Of a stretch of 64,000 bases of DNA, positions 19,387 through 27,813 are shown piece after piece. Each line of letters begins with the position of its first letter. Position 1 is the stretch's first letter. Source of the DNA: Hydrogenophaga sp. RAC07. GTDB lineage: Bacteria > Pseudomonadota > Gammaproteobacteria > Burkholderiales > Burkholderiaceae_C. The stretch lies in NCBI RefSeq assembly GCF_001713375.1, contig NZ_CP016449.1:744001-808000 (forward strand), given 5' to 3'. Made by a program: the position numbers and the translations under genes. The notes under the pieces were generated by a model. It was not told the DNA's origin and did not search any database. It saw nothing but the letters and a program-made list of their open reading frames with translations.

Positions 19387-20677
19387 TCTGGTGGCCCTGC
19401 TGGGCTTCGTGGCCATGTTCGGCCTCATGGCACTGCGCGTGCCCATCGGCGTGGCCATGGGCATTGCCGGTGTCGGCGGCTTTGCCGCACTCACCGGACT
19501 GCAACCCGGGCTCAACCTGCTGGCCAATGTGCCGCTGTCGGTGCTCACCGACTACAACCTCAGCGTGATCCCGATGTTCATCCTGATGGGGGCGTTTGCC
19601 TCGCAGTCGGGCATGAGCACCGAGTTGTTCGCGGCGGGCCGGGCCTGGCTCGGGCACCGCCGTGGCGGGCTGGCGCTGGCGTCCATTGCGGCCTGCGGTG
19701 GTTTTTCGGCCATCAACGGATCGTCGGTGGCCACGGCGGCCACCATGACGCAGGTGGCCTTGCCCGAGATGCGCCGCGCCGGCTACAGCCCGGGCTTCTC
19801 CGCCGGGCTGATCGCCGCGGGCGGCACGCTGGGCATCATGATCCCGCCCTCGGTGATCATGGTGCTCTACGGGATCATGACCGAGACCGACATCACCAAG
19901 CTGTTCGCCGCCGGCATCATCCCCGGCGTCATGGCCGTGGCTTTCTACTGCGTGGTGGTGGCGATCGTGGCGCGCCTGCGGCCCGATGCCCTGCCGCGCG
20001 GTGAGCGCCACAGCTGGGGCGAGCGTTTTGCCTCGCTGCGCGCGCTGTGGGCGGTGGTGGTGCTGTTCATGTTTGTGCTGGGCGGCATTTACGGGGGGCT
20101 GTTCACCGTGCAGGAGGCCGCCGGTGTGGGTGCCATGGGCACGCTGGCCATCGGCATGATCCGGCGCCGGCTGGGCTGGGTGCAGATCAAGGCCGCGCTG
20201 ATCGGTGCGCTGCGGGTGTCGTCGGCCATCATGCTCATCGTGGTGGGGGCCTACCTGTTCGGCTACTTCCTCACCATCACCCAGTTCACGCAGAACGCGG
20301 TGGACTTTCTGGTGCACCTGCCGGTGGGGCCTTACGGCGTGCTCGCGCTGATCATGGTGGGCTATCTGATCCTGGGTGCGGTGATGGACGAGCTGGCCAT
20401 GATCCTGCTCACCGTGCCCATCGTGTTCCCGGCCATGATGCAGCTCGGCTTCGACCCGGTGTGGTTCGGCGTGATCGTGGTGATGGCGGTGACCTTCGGC
20501 ATGATCTGCCCGCCCGTGGGCATGAACGTGTTCGTCATCAACTCGATTGCGCGCGATGTGCCGCTGGGTTCCATCTACAAGGGCACCATGCCCTTCATCG
20601 GTGTGGATGTGCTGCGCCTGCTCATCCTGTGCGCCTTTCCGTCCATCTCGCTCTGGTTGCCGGGCTTCGTGCAGTAG
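19376..20677 (+). CDS. TRAP transporter large permease (DctM family)
   Basis: The 433-residue protein is strongly hydrophobic with about 12 membrane segments. Family motifs include PLSVLTDYNLSVIPMFILMG, NGSSVATAATMTQVALPEM and GTLGIMIPPSVIMVLYG. It is the sodium-coupled transport subunit of the TRAP system and works with the preceding DctQ and DctP proteins. No terminator is obvious after it. Confidence 0.93.
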   Translation: MDRDLVALLGFVAMFGLMALRVPIGVAMGIAGVGGFAALTGLQPGLNLLANVPLSVLTDYNLSVIPMFILMGAFASQSGMSTELFAAGRAWLGHRRGGLALASIAACGGFSAINGSSVATAATMTQVALPEMRRAGYSPGFSAGLIAAGGTLGIMIPPSVIMVLYGIMTETDITKLFAAGIIPGVMAVAFYCVVVAIVARLRPDALPRGERHSWGERFASLRALWAVVVLFMFVLGGIYGGLFTVQEAAGVGAMGTLAIGMIRRRLGWVQIKAALIGALRVSSAIMLIVVGAYLFGYFLTITQFTQNAVDFLVHLPVGPYGVLALIMVGYLILGAVMDELAMILLTVPIVFPAMMQLGFDPVWFGVIVVMAVTFGMICPPVGMNVFVINSIARDVPLGSIYKGTMPFIGVDVLRLLILCAFPSISLWLPGFVQ

Positions 20678-20725
20678 TGTGAAACGACGCCGGTGGGGTG
20701 ATCCGCAGCCGCTATGCTGCGGGTC

Positions 20726-21415
20726 ATGACCTCACACACCCTGGAAACCCTCGAACTGATCACCGGCGGCAACCCCGCCGCCACGCCCGTGGCCAGCATC
20801 GTCGTGCTGCACGGACTGGGCGCCGATGGCAACGACTTCGTGCCGATCGCGCAAGAACTCGACCTGGACGCCCTTGGGCCGGTGCGTTTTGTATTCCCCA
20901 CGGCACCGGTGAGACCGGTCACGCTCAACGGCGGCTACGAGATGCGCGCCTGGTACGACATCCACCCACCCATCGGCCAGTCGCGCCAGGAAGACGAGGC
21001 CGGCCTGCGCGAATCCTGCGCGCTGGTGCAGGCCCTGCTGGACCGCGAGCTTGCGCGTGGTGTGCCCGCTGCGCGCACCGTGCTCATGGGCTTCTCCCAA
21101 GGCTGCGCCATGACGCTCATGGCCGGCCTGCGCGCGCCACAGCGCCTGGCGGGTCTGGTGGGCCTGTCGGGCTATCTGCCGCTGGCGGGAAGCACGCAGG
21201 CCGAGCGCAGCGAGGCCAACCGCGACGTGCCTATCTTTCTGGCGCACGGCACGCACGATCCGGTGGTGGTGGTGCAGCGCGGCACCGAATCGCGCGATGC
21301 CTTGCAGGCGCTGGGCTACAGCGTGGACTGGCACACCTACCCGATGGAGCACTCGGTGTGCGCACAGGAGGTGGCCGATCTCAACGCCTGGCTGATGCGC
21401 GTGCTGGCGGGCTGA
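20726..21415 (+). CDS. Carboxylesterase / phospholipase, alpha/beta hydrolase fold
   Basis: The 229-residue protein has the oxyanion segment VLHGLGADGNDF, the nucleophile elbow GFSQG (Ser124), the acid in HGTHDPVV and the histidine in YPMEHSV. This is the EstB/YpfH carboxylesterase group, acting on short acyl esters. An in-frame ATG at 20714 would add four residues; neither start has a clear ribosome site. The next small gene begins immediately after the stop. Confidence 0.88.
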   Translation: MTSHTLETLELITGGNPAATPVASIVVLHGLGADGNDFVPIAQELDLDALGPVRFVFPTAPVRPVTLNGGYEMRAWYDIHPPIGQSRQEDEAGLRESCALVQALLDRELARGVPAARTVLMGFSQGCAMTLMAGLRAPQRLAGLVGLSGYLPLAGSTQAERSEANRDVPIFLAHGTHDPVVVVQRGTESRDALQALGYSVDWHTYPMEHSVCAQEVADLNAWLMRVLAG

Positions 21416-21700
21416 ATGCCTGGACCCGGCTTCTTCACCCGCCGCTGGCGTGCCGAGGTGCCCATGCGCGTGCTGTTCTGGCGCGACATGGTGCTGGTGG
21501 GCACGCTGGTCAACCTGCTCTTCACCGGCGTGGCGCTGGCCATGGCGGCGTCCGACCTCCCCATCGGGCTGGCGGCCGCCGTGCACTTTGCCCCCTTGCC
21601 CTTCAACCTTTTTCTGGTGTTCGCGGTGTGGCGCCAGCCGGCCAGCGTGGTCCACCGCTGGGTTGCGGTGGGGTGGCTGGGGTTCGTCACGCTGGTGTGA
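21416..21700 (+). CDS. Small membrane protein of unknown function
   Basis: I do not recognise this 94-residue protein. It has a basic N-terminus (FFTRRWRAEVPMR, positive-inside) and two hydrophobic segments at about residues 26-46 and 50-70, possibly a third at the very C-terminus. The ATG abuts the esterase TGA without a gap, which suggests coupled translation. A small inner-membrane protein is the most that can be said. Confidence 0.6.
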   Translation: MPGPGFFTRRWRAEVPMRVLFWRDMVLVGTLVNLLFTGVALAMAASDLPIGLAAAVHFAPLPFNLFLVFAVWRQPASVVHRWVAVGWLGFVTLV

Positions 21701-21789
21701 ACCAGGCGCCTGCAGCGCGCTGAAGGTCCGAACTGGGCGCACAAGACGGGGCTTATCACCCGTTGATGCCCGCGCAGGCTCTTGAGAAT

Positions 21790-21816
21790 TCAAGTCTGAC
21801 AAGTTGTTACCGATAC
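21790..21816 (+). promoter_or_regulatory. Sigma28 (FliA) type promoter
   Basis: TCAAGTCT, exactly 11 bp, then ACCGATAC matches the flagellar sigma consensus TAAAGTTT-N11-GCCGATAA at 6 of 8 bases in each half. It lies about 54 bp before the Cache-protein start and upstream of a chemoreceptor gene, where such a promoter is expected. Confidence 0.65.
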
Positions 21817-21869
21817 AGAGGTACATCCGCCGGATGCCCCTCATCAACCTTGTCTCATATGGAGTTCTC

Positions 21870-22358
21870 ATGAAACTGAACCGCGCCCTCATGCTGGCCA
21901 CGCTGGCCGTCTCTGCCTCCTTCGCCCACGCCGCCGACCCCAAGGCCACCATCGCCGACCTCGACGCCCGCCTGGTCAAGATCGGTGCAGCCCGCGTCGA
22001 CGGCACCGACACCGTGGCCGGCAAGACCGTTCCCGCCATCTTCTTTGGCGAACGCAAGATCAACAACAACTTCGATGTCGTCGACGGCATCCGCAAGAGC
22101 CACCAGGCCACCGCCACCGTCTTCGTGAAAGACGGCGACGAGTTTGTGCGCGTCAGCACCAACGTGCTCACGCCCGAAGGCAAGCGCGGCGTGGGCACCC
22201 AGCTCGCCCGCAACGCCGCCTACGAATCGGTGAGCAAGGGTCAGCAGTTCTGCGGCCCTATCGACGTGCTCGGCACCGCCTTTGATGCCTGCTACAACCC
22301 CATCAAGGATGCTGGCGGCAAAGTGATCGGCGCCAGCTACATCGGTCACAAGAAGTGA
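21870..22358 (+). CDS. Secreted single-Cache-domain protein
   Basis: The 162-residue protein has a signal peptide (residues 1-21, SFAHA then Ala-Asp) and one Cache-type sensory domain (FGERKINNNFDVVDGI, VFVKDGDEFVRVSTNV, CYNPIKDAGGKVIGASYIG). It lacks any membrane anchor or output domain, so it is probably a free periplasmic ligand-binding module. The ATG at 21870 is preceded by GGAG at 21861. It sits 13 bp before a chemoreceptor gene and may present a ligand to it (inferred). Confidence 0.82.
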   Translation: MKLNRALMLATLAVSASFAHAADPKATIADLDARLVKIGAARVDGTDTVAGKTVPAIFFGERKINNNFDVVDGIRKSHQATATVFVKDGDEFVRVSTNVLTPEGKRGVGTQLARNAAYESVSKGQQFCGPIDVLGTAFDACYNPIKDAGGKVIGASYIGHKK

Positions 22359-22371
22359 TGGCGGTGGCGCG

Positions 22372-23961
22372 ATGAAAAAACTTCTCAATCCATTTGGCTG
22401 GCTCCGTCGACTGACGGTGAGCCAGCAGCTCTTCGGCGCATTTGCGTCCATCCTGGTGTTGACGGCTGCTCTTGGCGCCACCGCTCTGGTGGGTCTGAAG
22501 AGCGTGGATGGGGAGGCCTTCGCGCTGTCCCAGAAATGGCTCAAGGGCGTCGGAGCTCTGTCCGATGCCCGCGCGCTGGCGGTGGAATACCGCGAGCTCG
22601 AGATCAAGCACAGCCGCACCGAAGACACCAGTTACCACGCCGAGTACGAAGACAAGATGAAAGAGGCCGGCAAGTCCCTGCAGGCCTTGTTCGCGGGCTA
22701 CCAGGGCCGTGTGGCGGGTGAGGAAGAAACGGCGCTGAACGCGACGCTTTCCACCGCCTGGGCCGCGTACCTGCAGGCCAACGAAAAGGTCATCAAGCTC
22801 GGTCGCGACAAGTTGCAGGTGGACGCCGCCGACATTGCCGACGGCCTGGCGAGCATGGCGTTTGATGAAGTGGTTTCGGCCCTCAATGCCTTGATCCAGT
22901 TCAACTACGACGGCGGTGAAGCCGCAGCGCAACGTGTTTCCACGGTGTACGACCAGGCGCGCTTTGCCGTCATGGGACTGATCGGTCTGGCGCTGGTGAT
23001 CGGCATGGGCCTGGCGCTCATGATCACCCGCAACATGCTGGGCCAGCTCGGTGGCGAGCCACGCATCGCGGTGAGCATTGCCCGCGCGGTGGCCGAAGGC
23101 GACCTGACCACGCCGATCCAGCTGAAGAAGGGCGACAGCGACAGCCTGCTGGCCTGGCTGCAGACCATGCAGGAAGGCCTGTCCAAGGCCGTGACCGATG
23201 TGCGCCGCAGTTCCGACTACGTCTCGCACGCCAGTGGCGAGATCGCCTCCGGCAACCAGGACCTGTCGGCCCGCACCGAGCAGCAGGCCAGCGAACTGGA
23301 GGAGACCGCAGCCACCATGGAACAGCTGGGCACCACCGTGCGCCACAACGCCGACAACGCACGCCAGGCCAGCCAGTTGGCCCAGAGTGCGTCGAGCGTG
23401 GCGGTGCAGGGCGGTGAAGTCGTGGGCCGCGTGGTGCAGACCATGAAGGGCATCAACGAGAGCAGCCGCAAGATCAGCGACATCATCGGCGTGATCGACG
23501 GCATCGCCTTCCAGACCAACATCCTGGCGCTGAACGCGGCCGTGGAAGCCGCGCGCGCTGGCGAGCAGGGCCGGGGTTTTGCGGTGGTGGCCGGCGAGGT
23601 GCGCAACCTCGCGCAGCGCAGTGCCGAAGCCGCCAAGGAAATCAAGGGCCTGATCGGCGCCAGTGTGGACCGTGTGGAACAGGGCTCGGCCCTGGTCGAC
23701 CAGGCCGGCACCACCATGCAGGAAGTGGTGGCTTCGATCCGCCGCGTGAGCGACATCGTGGGCGAGATCAGCGCAGCGAGTGCCGAACAGAGTTCGGGCG
23801 TGGCGCAGGTCGGCCAGGCCATCACCCGCATGGACCAGGGCACGCAGCAAAACGCGGCGCTGGTGGAGCAAAGCGCGGCCGCCGCCGACAGCCTCAAGCA
23901 GCAAGCGCTGCAGCTGGTGGAGTCGGTGGCGGTGTTCAAGACGGGCGTTTCACGGGCCTGA
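22372..23961 (+). CDS. Methyl-accepting chemotaxis protein
   Basis: The 529-residue receptor has a short cytoplasmic N-terminus, a first membrane helix at about 20-42, a periplasmic four-helix-bundle ligand domain (about 43-200), a second helix at about 203-224, a HAMP linker and the signalling domain. The conserved hairpin tip reads DGIAFQTNILALNAAVEAAR. It ends FKTGVSRA without the CheR/CheB-binding pentapeptide. It directs swimming through CheW/CheA. It is co-oriented with the Cache protein and shares its sigma28-type promoter. Confidence 0.95.
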   Translation: MKKLLNPFGWLRRLTVSQQLFGAFASILVLTAALGATALVGLKSVDGEAFALSQKWLKGVGALSDARALAVEYRELEIKHSRTEDTSYHAEYEDKMKEAGKSLQALFAGYQGRVAGEEETALNATLSTAWAAYLQANEKVIKLGRDKLQVDAADIADGLASMAFDEVVSALNALIQFNYDGGEAAAQRVSTVYDQARFAVMGLIGLALVIGMGLALMITRNMLGQLGGEPRIAVSIARAVAEGDLTTPIQLKKGDSDSLLAWLQTMQEGLSKAVTDVRRSSDYVSHASGEIASGNQDLSARTEQQASELEETAATMEQLGTTVRHNADNARQASQLAQSASSVAVQGGEVVGRVVQTMKGINESSRKISDIIGVIDGIAFQTNILALNAAVEAARAGEQGRGFAVVAGEVRNLAQRSAEAAKEIKGLIGASVDRVEQGSALVDQAGTTMQEVVASIRRVSDIVGEISAASAEQSSGVAQVGQAITRMDQGTQQNAALVEQSAAAADSLKQQALQLVESVAVFKTGVSRA

Positions 23962-23975
23962 GTTGGGTCGCTTCG

Positions 23976-24016
23976 AAAAACGCGGGGAGGCTGTCAGGCT
24001 TTCCCGCGTTTTTTAT
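23976..24016 (+). terminator. Rho-independent terminator after the chemoreceptor gene
   Basis: The stem ACGCGGGGA / TTCCCGCGT is flanked by an A-run before and TTTTTT after, 15 bp past the stop codon. It may also serve the convergent deaminase gene. Confidence 0.85.
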
Positions 24017-24032
24017 TGGGCTGCGCTGGCCA

Positions 24033-25478
24033 TCAACTCCCCATCGCCAGCTGAAGCGCCAGGCGGTTGTGCTTTTCCAGCAGCGGTCCGAGGCCCACCG
24101 TGGTCAGCTGACCCTGCCGCACCACCACCCGCCCGTTCACCACCGTGTACGCTGCCTGCGCGCTCGCACAGAGCAGCAGGCTCGCCACCGGATCGTGCAC
24201 CGCACCGCCGGCAAAGCCCAGCGTGCGCAAGTCGAACAACGCAAAGTCGGCGCACAGGCCGGGCGCGAGATGTCCCACATCGCTGCGTCCCAACACCTGC
24301 GCACCACCGCGCGTTGCGATAAACAGCGCGTCGCGCGCTGTCATCTCGGCCGGGCCCAGATCACAACCCAGGAAGGTCTTGCCCTCGCGCAGCTCGGGCG
24401 GCTGCATCGCGCGGCCCACACGGGCCAGCAACAGCGCCTGGCGCGCCTCGGCCACCATGTGCGCGCCGTCGTTGCTGGCGCTGCCGTCCACGCCCAGACC
24501 CACGGGCACGCCGGCGTCCAGCATGCGGCGCACCGGTGCGATGCCCGAGGCCAGGCGCATGTTGCTGCAAGGGCAGTGCGCCACGCCGGTGCGGCTGGCG
24601 GCAAACAGCGAGATGCCGTCGTCGTCGAGCTTGACGCAGTGCGCGTGCCACACGTCGTCGCCGAGCCAGCCCAGGTCTTGCGCGTACTGCGCGGGCGTGC
24701 GGTTGAACTTTTCGAGGCTGTAGGCGATGTCGTGGTCGTTCTCCGCCAGGTGGGTGTGCAGCCGCACCCCCTGTCCCTTGAACGAACGTGCCAGCGCCGC
24801 GCTGTCCTTCATGAGCCCGGTGCTCACCGAAAACGGCGAACACGGTGCCAGCGCGATCTGCAGCATGGCGCCATGGCTGGCGTCGTGCCAGGTCTCGATG
24901 ATCCGCTGGCTGTCTTTGAGGATCGCGTCCTCGCGTTCCACCACGCTGTCGGGCGGCAGGCCGCCCTGGGATTGCCCCACGCTCATGCTGCCGCGCGTGG
25001 CCACAAACCGCATGCCGATGGCCTGTGCGGCTTCGATGCTGTCTTCCAGCCGCACGCCGTTGGGGTAGAGGTAGAGGTGGTCGCTGGTGGTGGTGCAGCC
25101 GCTCATGAGCAACTCGGCCATGGCCACCTGGGTGGAGACCTGCACCATCTCGGGTGTGAGGCCGCGCCAGATCGGGTAGAGCCCGCGCAACCAGCCGAAC
25201 AGCTCGGCGTTCTGCTCCCCCGGTATGGCGCGTGTGAGCGATTGGTACATGTGGTGGTGCGTGTTCACCAGGCCCGGCACGACGAGGTGGCCGCGCGCGT
25301 CGATGGTCTCGTCGGCCGCATCGCGCAAGGCGGCGGGCAGCTCTGCCGAAGGGCCGATCCATTCGATCAGGTTGTCGCGCACGAAGAGCGAAGCGTCCTG
25401 CAACTCGCGCCCCCGCGCCGGGTCGGCGTGGTCGAAGGTGGCGATGCAGGTGGCGCGGTGAATCAGCAGGGAGGCCAT
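24033..25478 (-). CDS. 8-oxoguanine deaminase-type amidohydrolase
   Basis: The 481-residue metallo-dependent hydrolase carries the zinc site NTHHHMYQ, then HTHLAEN, WHAHCVKLDD and LGVDGSASNDG. The combination matches the group that includes 8-oxoguanine deaminase and hydroxyatrazine hydrolases. In Comamonadaceae this form usually deaminates 8-oxoguanine to urate. The presence of xanthine dehydrogenase and a purine-type ABC transporter elsewhere in the window favours a purine role over a triazine one. It is divergent from hyi. Confidence 0.82.
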   Translation of the reverse strand: MASLLIHRATCIATFDHADPARGRELQDASLFVRDNLIEWIGPSAELPAALRDAADETIDARGHLVVPGLVNTHHHMYQSLTRAIPGEQNAELFGWLRGLYPIWRGLTPEMVQVSTQVAMAELLMSGCTTTSDHLYLYPNGVRLEDSIEAAQAIGMRFVATRGSMSVGQSQGGLPPDSVVEREDAILKDSQRIIETWHDASHGAMLQIALAPCSPFSVSTGLMKDSAALARSFKGQGVRLHTHLAENDHDIAYSLEKFNRTPAQYAQDLGWLGDDVWHAHCVKLDDDGISLFAASRTGVAHCPCSNMRLASGIAPVRRMLDAGVPVGLGVDGSASNDGAHMVAEARQALLLARVGRAMQPPELREGKTFLGCDLGPAEMTARDALFIATRGGAQVLGRSDVGHLAPGLCADFALFDLRTLGFAGGAVHDPVASLLLCASAQAAYTVVNGRVVVRQGQLTTVGLGPLLEKHNRLALQLAMGS

Positions 25479-25514
25479 GAAAGAGCGGGTGTTGATGTGG
25501 CGACAATGGAGGGC

Positions 25515-26327
25515 ATGTTCACATTCTCAGCCAACCTCAGCACGCTCTTTCCCGAGCTGCCCTTCGCCGACCGTTTTGCCGCCGCGCGCGAATGCGGCTT
25601 CGAGGCGGTCGAGTGCCAGTTTCCCTACTCCCACACCGCCGACCACCTGGCCGCCCTGCTGCGCGCCAACCGCTTGCGCATGGTGTTGCACAACCTGCCC
25701 GGCGGCGACCCGGCGGCGGGCGACCGCGGCATGGCCTGCCACCCCGCGCGGGTGGGCGAGTTCCGCGCTGGAGTGGCCCGCGCCATCACCCATGCGCTGG
25801 CCCTGGGTGTGCCGCAGCTCAATTGCCTCGCGGGTCTGCAGCCTGCGGGCGTGAGCGATGCGCAGGCCCGCGTCACGCTGGTGGGCAACCTGCGGTTTGC
25901 CGCCGCCGCGCTGCGTGTGCACGGCCTGCGTTTGCTCATGGAGCCCATCAACACGCGCGATGTGCCCGGCTTTTTTGTGAACCAGGCCGCGCAGGCGCTG
26001 GCGATCATGGACGAGGTCGGCGCGGACAACCTCTACCTGCAGCACGACCTGTACCACGCCCAGCGCATGCAGGGCGAGCTGGCCGGCACACTGCGCGCGC
26101 TGTTGCCGCGCATCGGCCACATCCAGATTGCCGACAACCCCGGGCGCGGTGAGCCCGGCAGCGGCGAGATCAACCACCGGTTCCTGTTCGACGAACTCGA
26201 CCGGCTTGGCTACAGCGGCCATGTGGGCTGCGAGTATTTTCCCCTCGAACAACGCGCCGGCGGCACCCGCTCCGGCCTGGCCTGGCTGGCCGCCCACGGA
26301 CGCCACCCCTCCGGAAGACCCCTGTGA
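25515..26327 (+). CDS. hyi: Hydroxypyruvate isomerase
   Basis: The 270-residue TIM-barrel protein begins MFTFSANLSTLFPELPFADRF; LMEPINTRDVPGFF, HIQIADNPGR and GCEYFP are typical of Hyi. It interconverts hydroxypyruvate and tartronate semialdehyde in glyoxylate assimilation, downstream of allantoin/purine breakdown. A second in-frame ATG at 25506 would add three residues. Its stop overlaps the start of the glycerate kinase gene, and the two enzymes act on linked intermediates. Confidence 0.88.
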   Translation: MFTFSANLSTLFPELPFADRFAAARECGFEAVECQFPYSHTADHLAALLRANRLRMVLHNLPGGDPAAGDRGMACHPARVGEFRAGVARAITHALALGVPQLNCLAGLQPAGVSDAQARVTLVGNLRFAAAALRVHGLRLLMEPINTRDVPGFFVNQAAQALAIMDEVGADNLYLQHDLYHAQRMQGELAGTLRALLPRIGHIQIADNPGRGEPGSGEINHRFLFDELDRLGYSGHVGCEYFPLEQRAGGTRSGLAWLAAHGRHPSGRPL

Positions 26328-27637
26328 TGCATGCCTCCCTGAACGACCCCCGAGCCCTGCTGCGCCACCTGTTTGATGTGGCGGTGCAGCGCGCGCTGCC
26401 GCTGCACAACACGGCCGCGTTCCTGCCGCCGCCGCCCAAGGGCCGCACCGTGGTGATCGGCGCCGGCAAGGCCGGTGGCGCCATGGCCCAAGCGGTGGAA
26501 GCGCTGTGGCCGGCCGATGCGCCCCTCTCGGGACTGGTGGTCACGCGCTACGACCACACGCCGCCGCGCCCGGCGGGCTTGAAGGACCGCATCGAGGTGG
26601 TGGAAGCCTCGCACCCGGTGCCCGACGCCGCGGGCCTGGCCGCCGCGCAGCGCATCCTGCAGCTCACGCAAGGCCTCACGGCCGACGACCTCGTGCTCTG
26701 CCTCATCTCGGGTGGCGGCTCCTCGTTGCTCACGCTGCCGGCCGACGGCCTCACGCTCGAAGACAAGCAGCGCATCAACCGCGAACTGCTCAACAGCGGC
26801 GCCAACATCCTGGAAATGAACACGGTGCGCAAGCACCTCTCGCGCATCAAGGGTGGTCGCCTCGCTGCGGGCTGCGCCCCGGCGCGTGTGGTCACCATCA
26901 CCATCAGCGACGTGCCGGGCGACGACGTGAGCGTGATCGCCAGCGGCCCCACCGTGGCCGACGCCACCACCTGCGCCGATGCGCTGGACATCCTGCAGCG
27001 CTACGGCATCGACGTGCCGCCGGCCGTGCGCGCGCAGCTGGAGCGCGGCGAACTCGAAACGCCCAAACCCGGCGACGCACGCCTGCAAGGCCACGAGGTG
27101 CATCTGATCGCCACGCCGCAGCAAAGCCTGGAAGCCGCCGCCGCCGCGGCGCGCGCGATCGGGCTCAACACGTATGTGCTCAGCGACGAGATCGAAGGCG
27201 AGTCGCGCGAGGTGGGCAAGGTGCACGCGGCGCTGGCGCGTTCGGCGGCGCTGGGTCGCAGCGATTTCAAGACACCGTGTGTGATCCTCAGCGGCGGTGA
27301 GACCACCGTGACCGTTCGACCCCGTGTGGAGGGCCAGGCCAAGGGCAAGGGCGGGCGCGCCGGCGAGTTCTGCCTCGGCATGGCCCAAGCCTTGAACGGC
27401 ATCGACGGCGTTTGGGCCCTGGCGGCCGACACCGACGGCATCGACGGCATGGAAGACAACGCCGGCGCGCTGGTGACGCCCGACACCCTGGCCCGCGCCG
27501 CAGCGCAGGGACTCAAGGTCACCGACCACTTGGCACGCAACGACGCCTACGGCTATTTCCAGCCGCTGGGCGATCTGGTGGTCACCGGGCCCACGCACAC
27601 CAACGTGAACGATTTCCGCGCCGTGCTGGTGCTCTGA
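26327..27637 (+). CDS. ttuD: Glycerate 2-kinase / hydroxypyruvate reductase family (MOFRL)
   Basis: The 436-residue protein has the N-terminal GIGAGKAGGAMA-like nucleotide region (VVIGAGKAGGAMAQA), CLISGGGSSLL and KHLSRIKGGRLA. Its C-terminal MOFRL domain carries GGRAGEFCLGMA and AADTDGIDG. This family phosphorylates glycerate; older annotation calls it hydroxypyruvate reductase TtuD. ATG at 26327 overlaps the hyi stop by one base; a GTG at 26324 adds one residue. It completes a glyoxylate-to-glycerate branch with hyi. Confidence 0.9.
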   Translation: MHASLNDPRALLRHLFDVAVQRALPLHNTAAFLPPPPKGRTVVIGAGKAGGAMAQAVEALWPADAPLSGLVVTRYDHTPPRPAGLKDRIEVVEASHPVPDAAGLAAAQRILQLTQGLTADDLVLCLISGGGSSLLTLPADGLTLEDKQRINRELLNSGANILEMNTVRKHLSRIKGGRLAAGCAPARVVTITISDVPGDDVSVIASGPTVADATTCADALDILQRYGIDVPPAVRAQLERGELETPKPGDARLQGHEVHLIATPQQSLEAAAAAARAIGLNTYVLSDEIEGESREVGKVHAALARSAALGRSDFKTPCVILSGGETTVTVRPRVEGQAKGKGGRAGEFCLGMAQALNGIDGVWALAADTDGIDGMEDNAGALVTPDTLARAAAQGLKVTDHLARNDAYGYFQPLGDLVVTGPTHTNVNDFRAVLVL

Positions 27638-27650
27638 GGCCCACCCGCCC

Positions 27651-27676
27651 CGGGCCGACGGTTACAAGTCGGCCCG
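27651..27676. terminator. Strong hairpin after the glycerate kinase gene
   Basis: CGGGCCGAC and GTCGGCCCG form a perfect 9-bp stem with an 8-base loop, 13 bp past the stop. No T-run follows, so it could be a rho-assisted end or RNA-stabilising hairpin. Confidence 0.5.
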
Positions 27677-27813
27677 GCGGATCGTTTCTAATGTCGCCTT
27701 GGCCACCGGATGTCCGGCCTGGCCACCGCTGACGGGCGTGCACGCCCCCGACGTCGGCAACCCACCCTGTTCTTGATGCCGATTGCGCCTGTGGGGCGCC
27801 AAGGAATGCTTTT

